This document shows positions 42,670 through 51,707 of a DNA stretch of 64,000 bases, piece after piece. Origin of the DNA: Rhodococcus koreensis (GTDB taxonomy: Bacteria > Actinomycetota > Actinomycetes > Mycobacteriales > Mycobacteriaceae); contig NZ_FNSV01000005.1 of assembly GCF_900105905.1 (NCBI RefSeq), forward strand, positions 5,704,001 to 5,768,000. Reading direction: 5' to 3'. Position 1 is the stretch's first letter; the number at the start of each line of letters is the position of its first letter. The translations under genes were made by a program, and so were the position numbers. The notes under the pieces were generated by a model. The model did no database searches. It saw only the letters and a list, made by a program, of their open reading frames with translations, and had not been told where the DNA came from.

Positions 42670-43233
42670 TCAGATCTTGCCGACGAGGTCGAGCGACGGA
42701 GCGAGGGTCTCTTCGCCCTCTTCCCACTTGGCGGGGCAGACCTCGCCCGGGTGCGACCGGACGTACTGAGCGGCCTTGACCTTGCGGACCAGCTCGGCGG
42801 CGTTGCGGCCGATGCCTTCTGCGGTGACCTCGGTGAACTGGATGACGCCGTCGGGGTCGACGAGGAAGGTGCCGCGATCGGCCAGTCCCTCGTTCTCGCG
42901 CAGCACCTCGAAGTTCTTGCTGATCTCCTGCGTCGGGTCACCGATCATGGCGTACTTGATCTTGCCGATGGTGTCGGACGATCCGTGCCACGCCTTGTGC
43001 GTGAAGTGGGTGTCGGTGGACACCGAGAAGACCTCGACGCCGAGACGCTGCAGTTCCTCGTGGTGATCGGCGAGGTCGCCGAGCTCGGTCGGGCAGACGA
43101 AGGTGAAGTCGGCCGGGTAGAAGTAGAAGACAGCCCACTTGTCCTTGATGTCGTCCGCGGACACGGTGATGAACGCGCCGTCCTTGAAAGCGGACGCCGC
43201 GAAGGGCTTGATCTGCGTGTTGATCAGGGCCAT
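42670..43233 (-). CDS. ahpC: Alkyl hydroperoxide reductase subunit C (typical 2-Cys peroxiredoxin)
   Basis: 187 residues, enterobacterial-type AhpC. Peroxidatic Cys47 in [10 protein letters not shown], resolving Cys166 in GEVCPAKW, and the [11 protein letters not shown] block. It reduces peroxides and peroxynitrite and is recharged by AhpF. ATG 43233 follows GAGGTT (read on the minus strand). An OxyR-like operator with interleaved inverted repeats lies 57-96 bp upstream; no oxyR gene is in the window. Confidence 0.96.
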   Translation of the reverse strand: MALINTQIKPFAASAFKDGAFITVSADDIKDKWAVFYFYPADFTFVCPTELGDLADHHEELQRLGVEVFSVSTDTHFTHKAWHGSSDTIGKIKYAMIGDPTQEISKNFEVLRENEGLADRGTFLVDPDGVIQFTEVTAEGIGRNAAELVRKVKAAQYVRSHPGEVCPAKWEEGEETLAPSLDLVGKI

Positions 43234-43289
43234 TGGAACCTCTATTCGTAAGACTGGAAGCCGACAGCGACGAGGCTATCCAGCAGATT

Positions 43290-43329
43290 GGAATAGGTCC
43301 AATCTATGAGACCTATTCCATAGATTGGA
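43290..43329. promoter_or_regulatory. OxyR-like operator: two interleaved perfect inverted repeats
   Basis: Arms GGAATAGGTC (43290-43299) and GACCTATTCC (43310-43319) interlock with TCCAATCTATG (43298-43308) and CATAGATTGGA (43319-43329). An ATAG-N7-CTAT core (43293-43307), the OxyR half-site form, sits inside, and ATTGGA-N5-TCCAAT adds a third dyad at its left. The two symmetric pairs are 20 bp out of phase, suiting a tetrameric LysR regulator that shifts between contact sets on oxidation. Confidence 0.7.
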
Positions 43330-43476
43330 TGGGGCTATCAATGGCCGTCGAATCGGACACTTCGCAGGTCAGCGTGGACATTCACCCACACGTCCCGGGG
43401 CGGTCACCGGACGTGCGGTGTGACCACCGTGACACCCTCCGGCCCTGAATCACCTCGCAGGGAAGGGAAAGTGGGA

Positions 43477-44991
43477 TCACCAGGCCGGCACCACGCGGTG
43501 GTCGCGGACCTCGCGCCCATAGCGCTTCTCGGCGGCCGCGATCGAGGAGCCCAGCACGATCCGTCCGTCCGACGTCACGGCGAGCCGCGGGGGGAGGGGC
43601 ACCGGCAGGCCGGCGCCGGCCGCGACTCCCGCCAGTGCGGCGCCGAGCAGGAAGGAGCCGTCGGTGTCGGCGGCGCCGACCGGGGGAGGGTCGGGCAACT
43701 GCAGGGGCAGTCGCGCCGCGGTGCCGTGCCCTGCCCGGCCGATGTCCACCGTCGTCCCCGCGCACTGCGCCTCGACGAGATCGGCGACCAACCGGGCGTC
43801 GCCGGAGGCGTAGGCGAGACGGAACGCCAATTGCATCGCCGGGTCGGCGATCTCGCGGTTCCACTGCTCGCGCTGTCGGCCGTTCGGGAGTGTGTATCGC
43901 ACGGCGTCGATGGCGATCGCCGCGGGCACGGCGAGCGCGGTGGCCCGTGTCTGCGCCGCATCGTCCGGTGTGCCGGCGGCGGTCGGCACGGATTCGAGGA
44001 GGGTCGCGTGCCAGAAGTCGACCTGCGCGCAGTGCAGTCCGAGACCCAGTTCGCGGTACGTGGCGAACGCGGCGGCGAGCAGTCTCTCGCCCTCGCCCGG
44101 TCGGCCCTCGGCGAAGGCGACGGTGGCGAGGCGCGTCTCGACGTCCGCGACGTCGAGCACCGCTCCGGACCCCCGGAAGTAGTCGAGGCTGCGGCGGTAG
44201 AGCGCCGCCGCGCGTGCGGTGTCGCCGCGGCCCTCGGCGAGAAATGCCAGCACCTTCGATCCGATTCCCGCCCGGTGGCCGATCCCGGCCCGCTCGAAAT
44301 ACGACTGACTCGACAGCAGCAGCGGTTCCGCATCGTCGAGGCGACCCGTGCGGACACGCATGATGCCCAGGTTCTGCTGCGTCTCGGCGACCGCGTTGAC
44401 GTCGCCCGCCGTCTCGAATGCGGCGAGCGCCTGCCCGGCGAAGTCGTCGGAGAGATCGAAACGCCCGGTCTCGAAATGGATGGCAGCGAGGTTCATCAAC
44501 GGATGGCCCGCGAGCCCCGGGGCGAAACGGACTGCCGCGTCGAGGGACTCGGTGGCCACGTCGGCCGCGTGCGCCCACTGCTGCCGATGCATCGCGACCG
44601 CGGTGAGCGACAATAGACACGCGACCCGCAGGTCACCCTGGTCTTCGCCGCCGGCCGCGAGCAGTTCCCGCGCCTGCTCGAGCGCGCCCTGGGCGCCGTC
44701 GAGATCACCGATGTGCTGCAGTGCCTGTGACAGGTTGACCAGCGCCGCCGGACGCATCCGGATCGCGTCGGCAGGCATCACCGCGAGGGCCTCCCGGTAC
44801 AGGTCGACGGCCTTCGCGTGCTCGCCCAGTTCGTCGGACATGCTGGCCGCATTGATGATCGCGCTCGTCCGGAGATCGCCGGTGGCCGCGGCGGCGACCT
44901 GCTCGAACGTCCGGAGCGCCTCGGCGACGTCGCCCCGCGCATAGGCCGCGGCTCCCGCGGCAAGAAGGTCGCGGCCCGTCCGGTCGTCCAC
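43477..44991 (-). CDS. TPR-repeat protein
   Basis: 504 residues. Residues about 10-340 are helical tetratricopeptide repeats (for example AYARGDVAEALRTFEQVAA, ALVNLSQALQHIGDLDGA, TQQNLGIMRVRTGRLDDAE). The C-terminal 150 residues are different and unassigned, with a Pro/Ala-rich stretch. GTG 44991 starts one base after the previous stop, last gene of a three-gene operon. TPR proteins of this size often act as sensors or activators for CHAT proteases; the CHAT gene at 39.5 kb is the nearest partner (inference). Confidence 0.82.
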   Translation of the reverse strand: MDDRTGRDLLAAGAAAYARGDVAEALRTFEQVAAAATGDLRTSAIINAASMSDELGEHAKAVDLYREALAVMPADAIRMRPAALVNLSQALQHIGDLDGAQGALEQARELLAAGGEDQGDLRVACLLSLTAVAMHRQQWAHAADVATESLDAAVRFAPGLAGHPLMNLAAIHFETGRFDLSDDFAGQALAAFETAGDVNAVAETQQNLGIMRVRTGRLDDAEPLLLSSQSYFERAGIGHRAGIGSKVLAFLAEGRGDTARAAALYRRSLDYFRGSGAVLDVADVETRLATVAFAEGRPGEGERLLAAAFATYRELGLGLHCAQVDFWHATLLESVPTAAGTPDDAAQTRATALAVPAAIAIDAVRYTLPNGRQREQWNREIADPAMQLAFRLAYASGDARLVADLVEAQCAGTTVDIGRAGHGTAARLPLQLPDPPPVGAADTDGSFLLGAALAGVAAGAGLPVPLPPRLAVTSDGRIVLGSSIAAAEKRYGREVRDHRVVPAW

Positions 44992-44992
44992 G

Positions 44993-46027
44993 TCAGAAGT
45001 CCGAATCCGAGGCGGCCGCGTCTATCTCGGCGAGCAGCGGCGCGTCCGGTCCGTCGTCCGGAGTCGGCTCCGCGGCCCGCCGCAGCCGCAGACGGGCCAG
45101 GGCTCGAACCCGCTCCCGGGCGTCCGAACCTCCGACGTCCGCGACACCGTTCACGCCGAACCCGGGCAGATACACGTCCACAGACACTCCTGCTTCCGCA
45201 CCGGGTGGTGCGGCCGACTCGCCGAACCAGACGTCTCCCGACAGTCGCAGCGCGACGTCGACGGCGCCGGAGGCGGTGCCGATCAGGGCGCGGGGGCGGA
45301 CATGATCCGGCACGGGTTCGGAGACATCCGGTGCCGCAACGATACTGACGCGCACGGCGGTGTTCCCGGAGGTGCGCACCACCTCCCACGACACCGCGCG
45401 CTCGGAACAGTCGACGAGACCGGGAGGGTACCGGCGCCAGTCGGATCCCGTGATGCCTCGCGTCAGCACGAGGGTGCCCGGCCGCGTCGCGGTCGCGGCG
45501 CCTGCGGCGAGCGCGTAGTCGTCGGCCCGCCCGGGACGGTCGGCGAGCGTGGGTCCTTCCGGCGCGAGCGCGTCGTCCCCGTCGACGAGCAGATCGCAGT
45601 CCTCGACGAGTGTTGCGATCTCGCGGTTCACCAGCCCCGCGTCGAGCGCGGGGATGGCGTCGACCGTCGACGTCGGCCACCACCGCGCCGCCCAGTGCGC
45701 GAACGCGAGGCGTCGGGCGCCGACGGCCACCCGCGGCCGGGCCGGTTCGACCGTGACCTCGCTCCCGGTCTCGCCCTCGGCCACGGCGAGTGCCACCTCC
45801 TCGCCGAACACCGCCCACACCCAGTTCTGCGCCGAGTCGACGTCGTCGATCACCGCGACCGGGACGGTGTGTTCGGCGAACACACTCCACGACAGGTGCC
45901 CGCCGAGCACCTCCAGCACCGTCACGTCGATGCCCGCTGCGTCGTCGAGGACGCTCGGTGCGTTCTCTGGGGCGATGATCCAGACCCCGTCGGCGACGCG
46001 GTCGATCCGCACGGTGCCGGTGGTCAA
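44993..46027 (-). CDS. Uncharacterised protein in CHAT/TPR locus
   Basis: 344 residues from a TTG at 46027 that overlaps the upstream stop (TTGA) with GAGGG just before; the long upstream frame is a shadow. Acidic, about half beta-strand by pattern (TVLEVLGGHLSWSVFAEH, LVLTRGITGSDW), no membrane segment, no motif I recognise. The tail is charged (RLRLRRAAEPTPDDGPDAP). Coupled to the TPR gene downstream and the 441-residue gene upstream, so it is probably a subunit or partner of the same system. Confidence 0.7.
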   Translation of the reverse strand: MTTGTVRIDRVADGVWIIAPENAPSVLDDAAGIDVTVLEVLGGHLSWSVFAEHTVPVAVIDDVDSAQNWVWAVFGEEVALAVAEGETGSEVTVEPARPRVAVGARRLAFAHWAARWWPTSTVDAIPALDAGLVNREIATLVEDCDLLVDGDDALAPEGPTLADRPGRADDYALAAGAATATRPGTLVLTRGITGSDWRRYPPGLVDCSERAVSWEVVRTSGNTAVRVSIVAAPDVSEPVPDHVRPRALIGTASGAVDVALRLSGDVWFGESAAPPGAEAGVSVDVYLPGFGVNGVADVGGSDARERVRALARLRLRRAAEPTPDDGPDAPLLAEIDAAASDSDF

Positions 46028-47349
46028 CTCGCCCTCGATTCGGGAGCATCCGCCGCATCCGCGAGCGGAATTGCGCTGAGCGCCTGCTTGACCCGCATCC
46101 GGTGGTCGAGGATGACCGACCGAGCCACACCGTCCAGGAGATCCCACAGTTCGCCTGGTTCGTGGACGGAGAACTCTCGGACGTCGCGGCCGTGCAGGCG
46201 GACCCACAGGCGGCGGAGGTAGGGCCGCCACGGCTCGCGGAGTTCGGCGGCGATGGCCGCCAGCGGATTCGTGTCGGACAGCGTCGCCGCGTCGGCGTTC
46301 ACGGTGAGGCGGCGCGCCTGCAGGACGTACGCCTCGCGTTGCCAGCGACCGTTGATCACCCGGACGGCGGTCGTGTCCGTGGTCGTGGGAGCGGGTGCCG
46401 TCCCGATCGGGCGGAGACCGGTCGCGAGTGCGGCACCCGTCGTCGCCGCGACCCGCAACGATTCGTCGAGAAGTGCCCAGGGCGAGCAACTTCGGGCGAT
46501 CTCGGTGGTCACCAGTTCGTGTATCGGCGGTAGCTCCGCACGGTCGGTCGACGCGCGGAGCACCGTGAAGACGCGTTCATGGACGGAGCGGTCGAAGGGG
46601 AGCCCGAGCGCCGAGGTGGACGCCGAGGTTCCGAGGTGTGGCGGTCCGGGGACGGGATGCACCGTCAGGCCGAACCGGTGAGCCGAGACCTCGATCGTCC
46701 ACAACGCAATCCCGTGGTGAGTCCCCGCGTGGCCGGCGATCAGCTCGTCGAGGGCGTGCCGTCCGTCGTCACCGTCCTCCTCGAGACGCGCGCCGGGACA
46801 GGCGTCGAGGACCGCGGCCACAGCGTCGGCGTGGTCGCCCGTCGCGGCGCCCGACAGCGGTCGCCGCCCCCACGCGAGGTCGATGAGGGCGCTCAGTTCC
46901 CGCGCCCGCGCCGGGTCGGTGACGTGGGCCTTCAACGCCTGTGTGGTGCGGCCGGCGGCGACCTCGTGCACGTCGCGCAGCGTGGCCTCGGCGACGGACC
47001 CGTCGCGGAGCGGGTCGGGTGCACCCGAACCGGTCGCGAGTTCGAAACACCGCTGGAAGTACAGGTCCTGCGGGTTGCCGTCCGTGATGCGCAGCGCCCG
47101 GCGGACCCGTTTGAGCAGCGTGAACCAGGCCGCGGTGGCCCGCAGTACGTCGGCGGAGGCGTGCACCCGGGTGGCGAGCAGCTGCGCCGCGTCGGCGGTG
47201 ACGATCGGACCGGCGCACAGCGGGTTCTGTACCGGGCGGATGACCAGCGGATCGAGGATCAGTTTCACCGTGCGGCTCAGGGGTCCGCCGTCGGGCCCGC
47301 TGAGCGGTTCGACGCCTTCCAGTTCGCGCCACACCTCGTCGAGGACCAT
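46024..47349 (-). CDS. Uncharacterised protein, first gene of CHAT/TPR-linked operon
   Basis: 441 residues from ATG 47349; an ATG at 47397 is also open but has no better ribosome site. Mixed alpha/beta, soluble, with stretches such as ILDPLVIRPVQNPLCAGPIV and WFTLLKRVRRALRITDGNP near the N-terminus. No catalytic motif recognised. It opens the operon with the 344-residue protein and the TPR protein, and its promoter should lie in the 208-bp gap divergent to the lipoprotein gene. Confidence 0.7.
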   Translation of the reverse strand: MVLDEVWRELEGVEPLSGPDGGPLSRTVKLILDPLVIRPVQNPLCAGPIVTADAAQLLATRVHASADVLRATAAWFTLLKRVRRALRITDGNPQDLYFQRCFELATGSGAPDPLRDGSVAEATLRDVHEVAAGRTTQALKAHVTDPARARELSALIDLAWGRRPLSGAATGDHADAVAAVLDACPGARLEEDGDDGRHALDELIAGHAGTHHGIALWTIEVSAHRFGLTVHPVPGPPHLGTSASTSALGLPFDRSVHERVFTVLRASTDRAELPPIHELVTTEIARSCSPWALLDESLRVAATTGAALATGLRPIGTAPAPTTTDTTAVRVINGRWQREAYVLQARRLTVNADAATLSDTNPLAAIAAELREPWRPYLRRLWVRLHGRDVREFSVHEPGELWDLLDGVARSVILDHRMRVKQALSAIPLADAADAPESRAS

Positions 47350-47557
47350 CGCCCGCGGTCGCCGAGCAGCCGCTGAGCCCCTCGGTCCCGTCCGCATTCG
47401 AGCAGGTTACCGCAGGCGCGGCCCGTCGACGCAGCGAGAAATCTGGGATCGGTAGGGCGCGAGAAGTTCCTACCTTTCTCACATCGGCTCCAGTCCGCGA
47501 GCCGAAGGAATCGACGACGGGCGCCGAGCGCCCCTCACGAAACGTGAAGGACGGATC

Positions 47558-48082
47558 ATGAACAAGATCGTTCGGACTCAGAAGCGCGTCTACACCGCAG
47601 GCATCGTCGCGGCGGCCGCCGTCGCCCTGCTCGTCTCGGGCTGCAGCGACACCGGCGACAGCTCCGGCGGCGGAAGCTCCGAGCAGGCCCCGGCGGGTGC
47701 GTCGGCGGCCGCGGTCGACGGCAAGGCGCTGGACGCGAACTTCGACGCGACCTGCGCCAAGCAGGGCGACACCCTGGCCCTGGCGCTGGCGGACACCGGC
47801 AACGCGACGTACGGCGACCTGGCGGTCTCCGCGACGATCACCGGCACCGACACCGTGCAGGCGGTCGGGATCGCCGGCAGCAAGGGCGGGTCGAACGGCC
47901 TCCCGTACGCACTCGGCTTCGGGCAGGGCATGCCCGGCGGCTCCGCGAAGGTCGTCAAGGACGGCGACACCTACACGGTCACCGGCGAAGGCGTCGGGGC
48001 GCCCGACATGAGCAACCCGACCGCGCCGAGTTCGGCGAAGTTCGACATCACGTTCGCATGCTCGACCGTCGTGGGCGGCTGA
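47558..48082 (+). CDS. LpqH-like lipoprotein antigen
   Basis: 174 residues. Signal peptide with lipobox LVSG-C (Cys29) after a hydrophobic stretch, then a Ser/Gly/Ala linker and a small domain ending FDITFACS, with cysteines at C-A-K and C-S spaced as in the mycobacterial 19-kDa (LpqH) antigen family. Cell-envelope surface protein of Mycobacteriales. ATG 47558 follows GAAGGA. A long hairpin lies after its stop. Confidence 0.85.
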   Translation: MNKIVRTQKRVYTAGIVAAAAVALLVSGCSDTGDSSGGGSSEQAPAGASAAAVDGKALDANFDATCAKQGDTLALALADTGNATYGDLAVSATITGTDTVQAVGIAGSKGGSNGLPYALGFGQGMPGGSAKVVKDGDTYTVTGEGVGAPDMSNPTAPSSAKFDITFACSTVVGG

Positions 48083-48097
48083 GCCCCGGCCCACCCC

Positions 48098-48136
48098 GGG
48101 ACGCGCGCGGAGCCACCTCGAGTTCGCGCGCGTCCC
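48098..48136 (+). terminator. Hairpin after lipoprotein gene
   Basis: Perfect 12-bp GC-only-rich arms (48098-48109, 48125-48136) and a 15-base loop, 16 bp after the lipoprotein stop. No T-run, but C-rich tail. A probable terminator or attenuator before the next gene. Confidence 0.6.
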
Positions 48137-48171
48137 ACCTCCCCCCAGTTCAGGCACGGAAAGGACACCTC

Positions 48172-48975
48172 GTGAAGAAGATCGTGCGTACCGCCGCCCT
48201 GGTGTTTCTCGTCGGCTCGGTCGGCTACTACCTCTGGTACGGCCTCGGCGATCGGGGCCGGACGAACTACGGAATCGACGCGCTGTCGTGGGTCGGCCCG
48301 CAGATGATCTGGCCGATCGTCGCGGTCAGCGTGGTCGTGGTGTGTTTCGCCGTCACCGGCGACAGCGTGCTGGCGGCGTTCACGGGGCGCAACAGTGCCG
48401 CGTTCCGCAACGGAGCCGTCGGGATCGGAACGGTGCGGTCGGTGCAGCAGACGGGCATGACTCTCAACGACCAACCGGAAGTGCGGATCGACCTCGCCGT
48501 GGAGGGCGACGACGGCAAGATGTTCGAGTCGCACGCCAGGATGATCGTGCCGCTGACCGAGTTGGCGCTTCTCCGTCCGGGTGTCGTGCTCCCCGTCCGC
48601 TACCTTGCGGGCCGCACCGACAAGGTCGAGATCGACCGCTCGGGTGACGTGACGTCGGCGCAGGACGCGTTGAACCGATCCATGATTCGGCAGGGTGTCA
48701 CCACCCCGGCCAAGCTCGACATCGCGGCTCGCGGCATTCCCGCGCAGGCGGTGGTGCAGTCGCTCAGTGTGCCCGGGGAGATCCGCAACGGGAATTCGAA
48801 GGTGGAGCTCGGGTTGGCGGTCACCCGGCCCGACGGCACGACGTTCACCACCCGCGTCGAGAAGTTCATGCCGCCGCGCACGGTCGGGCACGTCCAGGTC
48901 GGCAGGGTGGTGACGGTTCACTATCTGCCGGGGAACGAGCAGGAGGTCGTCATCGCCCTGCCTGCGAATGTGTGA
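48172..48975 (+). CDS. Membrane protein with two repeated extracytoplasmic domains
   Basis: 267 residues from GTG 48172 (AAAGGA). Two membrane segments (about 5-22 and 42-64), then two related beta-rich domains: each has a V..V..G motif, a polar strand pair and the ending LP-V-R/H-YLxG (LPVRYLAGRTDKVEI and VTVHYLPGNEQEVVI), as in DUF3592-type proteins. Role unknown, probably envelope. Follows the lipoprotein, separated by the hairpin. Confidence 0.78.
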   Translation: MKKIVRTAALVFLVGSVGYYLWYGLGDRGRTNYGIDALSWVGPQMIWPIVAVSVVVVCFAVTGDSVLAAFTGRNSAAFRNGAVGIGTVRSVQQTGMTLNDQPEVRIDLAVEGDDGKMFESHARMIVPLTELALLRPGVVLPVRYLAGRTDKVEIDRSGDVTSAQDALNRSMIRQGVTTPAKLDIAARGIPAQAVVQSLSVPGEIRNGNSKVELGLAVTRPDGTTFTTRVEKFMPPRTVGHVQVGRVVTVHYLPGNEQEVVIALPANV

Positions 48976-48991
48976 CGGGCCCGCGGCAGGA

Positions 48992-49432
48992 TCAGTCCTC
49001 GTCCCGGGGCGGAAGTCCCAGCGACCGGACGAGATGGAGGAGCTGTTCGCGCAGCGGCCCCACGTCGCCGACGGCGGCGGTGAGGGCCGCGTCCTCCTTC
49101 TCCAGGGTCAGCAGGTGCTGGTAGATCGCGCGTCCCGGCTCGGTGATCGCGACCCGTTTGCGGCGCTCGTCGTTCGGATCGGTCTCCCGGGTGACGTACC
49201 CGCCCCGCTCGAGGCGGTCGATGGTGCGGCTGATGGTCTGATCCGTCACCCGCGAGGCCTTCGCGATGTCGCGTTGCGAGGCCGGCCGGCCGGCGATCGT
49301 GTGCAGGCAGATCAGTCCCGCGTGGGTCATGTTCTGCGACCGGAGAATGTCCTCCCACGAGTGCTCGACCAGGCGCGCAGCCGTGGACAACAGCCGTCCG
49401 GTGGGCCACTGATCCATGCCGTCGCTCGTCAT
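48992..49432 (-). CDS. MarR-family transcriptional regulator
   Basis: 146 residues from ATG 49432 (GGAGGCGAAG), the usual MarR length. Winged helix: QRDIAKASRVTDQTISRTIDRLERGGYVTRETDPNDERRKRV (blocks shown separately: TISRTIDRLERGGYV, DPNDERRKRV). Divergent to an MMPL exporter whose promoter is covered by a dyad at 49453-49474; so it most likely represses that exporter until a ligand binds. Confidence 0.9.
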   Translation of the reverse strand: MTSDGMDQWPTGRLLSTAARLVEHSWEDILRSQNMTHAGLICLHTIAGRPASQRDIAKASRVTDQTISRTIDRLERGGYVTRETDPNDERRKRVAITEPGRAIYQHLLTLEKEDAALTAAVGDVGPLREQLLHLVRSLGLPPRDED

Positions 49433-49452
49433 TTCTTCGCCTCCATTTGCAA

Positions 49453-49481
49453 TTTGCTCAGCAGGCTGAACAAAATAGGAT
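49453..49481 (+). promoter_or_regulatory. MarR operator and promoter of the MMPL gene
   Basis: TTTGCTCAGC (49453-49462) and GCTGAACAAA (49465-49474) form a 9/10 inverted repeat two bases apart. It lies between a -35 TTGCTC (49454-49459) and a -10 TAGGAT (49476-49481, spacer 16), so binding would occlude RNA polymerase. The divergent MarR gene would be autoregulated from the same site. Confidence 0.65.
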
Positions 49482-49531
49482 CGTCGCAATCCGGACATCC
49501 GGTCGTCGAACCGTCCAGCATTGGAGAGCAC

Positions 49532-51673
49532 GTGACCACAACTGCCCGCCCACGCCCGGTTCGTCGCCTGCGGTGGATTCTGCCAGCCGTGCTGGTGATC
49601 GTCTGGCTCGCCGTCGGCGGGTTCGGTGGGCCGTTCGCCGGCAAATTGTCCACGGTTCAGCAGAACGACAGCACGTCGTTCCTGCCCGCGTCGGCCGAGG
49701 CCACCGAGGTGTCCGCCCTGCAGAAGGGCTTCACCGACACCCGGTTCGTGCCCGCGATCGTCGTCGCCGAACGGACGTCGGGGATCACCGCCGCCGACAC
49801 CGAATTCCTCTCGGGCACCGCGGCCGCCTTCGCCGGTTCGGAGGGATTCGGTGAGGAGGTGTCGCCGCCGATCCCGTCCGCTGACGGTCGGGCGCTGGAG
49901 ATGTTCGTGCCCATCGACAGCACAGGGGAGGTCGGCGACAGTGTCACCGAACTCCGGGACGCGCTCGGTGCCGCACCGGACGGTCTCACCGTCCTCGTCA
50001 CCGGGCCCGCCGGTCAGGTGGCGGATCTGTCGTCGGCGTTCGCGGGAATCGACGGACTGCTGCTCCTGGTGGCGGGTGTCGTCGTGATCCTCATCCTCAT
50101 CGTCGTCTACCGCAGCCCGATCCTCCCGTTCGCGGTGATCACGTCCGCCGTCTTCGCGCTGGGACTGTCGAGTCTGCTCGTCTATCTGCTCGCCGACGCC
50201 GGCGTGATCGCGCTGAACGGTCAGAGCCAGGGGATCCTGTTCATCCTGGTGTTCGGCGCCGCCACCGACTACGCCCTGCTACTCGTGTCCCGCTACCGCG
50301 AGGAACTGCGAATCGAGCAGGACAAGTACCGCGCCATGCGGACCGCCTGGCGGGCGACACTCGAACCGGTCGCCGCCTCCGCGGGCACCGTCATCGCCGG
50401 CGTGCTCTGCCTGCTGCTGTCCGATCTCAACTCCAACCGCGGTCTCGGACCGGTCGCCGCCATCGGCATCGCGGCATCGTTCGTCGCATCCATGACGTAT
50501 CTCCCCGCGGTGCTCGTGCTCCTCGGCCGCGCGGCGTACTGGCCGAGCAGGCCCGCCTTCGACGCGCATCATGCCGAGAAGGGCGAGGCCGCCGACCACA
50601 AGTTCTGGGCCGCGCTCGCCGCGCGGATCGGCGCACATCCGCGCCGATTCTGGGTGGCGTCCAGCTTGGTGCTGGTGCTCTTCGCGCTCCTGCTTCCTCA
50701 GTTCAAGGCGAGCGGCGTCGCGGAGTCCGAGACGTTCCTGCTCGACGTCGACTCCGTTGCGGGCCAGCAGATCCTCGGCGACCACTTCGACGCCGGTTCC
50801 GGTTCGCCGGCGGTGATCATCGCGAACGAGGGCGCACTCGATGCGGTACTCGACGCCGACCGGGTCGACGGCGTCGGCGACCTCACCGTGCTGACCGCCC
50901 CCGGCACGCAGGACCCACTGGTGGTGGACGGCCGCGTGGCGATCGAAGCGACCCTGACCGATCCGGCCGATTCGGCCGCAGCCGAGGACACCATCGTCCG
51001 CCTGCGCGATGCCGTCCACCCGATCGACGGCGCCGACGCCCTCGTCGGCGGCGCCACCGCCACGGACCTCGACACCAAGACGACGTCGACCAGGGATCGC
51101 ACCCTGATCATCCCCGTCGTGATCCTCGTGGTGTTCGCGATCCTGTGCCTGCTGCTGCGTTCACTGCTCGCGCCGCTGCTGCTGATGGGGACGGTCGTGC
51201 TGTCCTTCGCTGCGACCCTGGGTATCTCGTCCCTCGTCTTCGAGCACGTCTTCGGATTCCCGGGCGCCGATCCCGTCGTCCCGCTGTTCGCGTTCGTGTT
51301 CCTCGTCGCCCTCGGAATCGACTACAACATCTTCCTGATGACCCGGGTCCGGGAAGAGGCCCGGCGCATCGGCACCCGGCGCGGAGCGCTACGCGGTCTG
51401 ACCGTCACCGGCGGCGTGATCACGTCGGCGGGAGTGGTTCTGGCGGCAACCTTCTCGGCGCTCGCCGTCATCCCGCTGATCTTCCTCGCGCAGATCGCTT
51501 TCATCGTCGCGTTCGGTGTGCTCCTCGACGCACTCCTCGTGCGGTCGCTCCTGGTGCCCGCCCTCACCGTCGACATCGGGCAGAAGATCTGGTGGCCGAG
51601 CACGCTCGCGTCGGCGCCGGAGTCGGACGAGAACGTCCAGAGGCATGCCGAACGGGCCCGCCTGGGGTCATAG
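49532..51673 (+). CDS. MMPL/RND-family transporter
   Basis: 713 residues from GTG 49532 (GGAGA). Twelve membrane helices in two blocks (about 1 and 170-350, 380 and 520-690) each after a large extracytoplasmic loop, the layout of MmpL proteins that export lipids or siderophores. Conserved motifs include FGAATDYALLLVSRYREEL and ALGIDYNIFLMTRVREEA. Shorter than mycobacterial MmpL3. MarR control suggests a role in export of a toxic lipid or drug; the substrate is unknown. Confidence 0.9.
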   Translation: MTTTARPRPVRRLRWILPAVLVIVWLAVGGFGGPFAGKLSTVQQNDSTSFLPASAEATEVSALQKGFTDTRFVPAIVVAERTSGITAADTEFLSGTAAAFAGSEGFGEEVSPPIPSADGRALEMFVPIDSTGEVGDSVTELRDALGAAPDGLTVLVTGPAGQVADLSSAFAGIDGLLLLVAGVVVILILIVVYRSPILPFAVITSAVFALGLSSLLVYLLADAGVIALNGQSQGILFILVFGAATDYALLLVSRYREELRIEQDKYRAMRTAWRATLEPVAASAGTVIAGVLCLLLSDLNSNRGLGPVAAIGIAASFVASMTYLPAVLVLLGRAAYWPSRPAFDAHHAEKGEAADHKFWAALAARIGAHPRRFWVASSLVLVLFALLLPQFKASGVAESETFLLDVDSVAGQQILGDHFDAGSGSPAVIIANEGALDAVLDADRVDGVGDLTVLTAPGTQDPLVVDGRVAIEATLTDPADSAAAEDTIVRLRDAVHPIDGADALVGGATATDLDTKTTSTRDRTLIIPVVILVVFAILCLLLRSLLAPLLLMGTVVLSFAATLGISSLVFEHVFGFPGADPVVPLFAFVFLVALGIDYNIFLMTRVREEARRIGTRRGALRGLTVTGGVITSAGVVLAATFSALAVIPLIFLAQIAFIVAFGVLLDALLVRSLLVPALTVDIGQKIWWPSTLASAPESDENVQRHAERARLGS

Positions 51674-51707
51674 TGGAACGTGATGTGCACACGACGAAAG
51701 GAAGATC

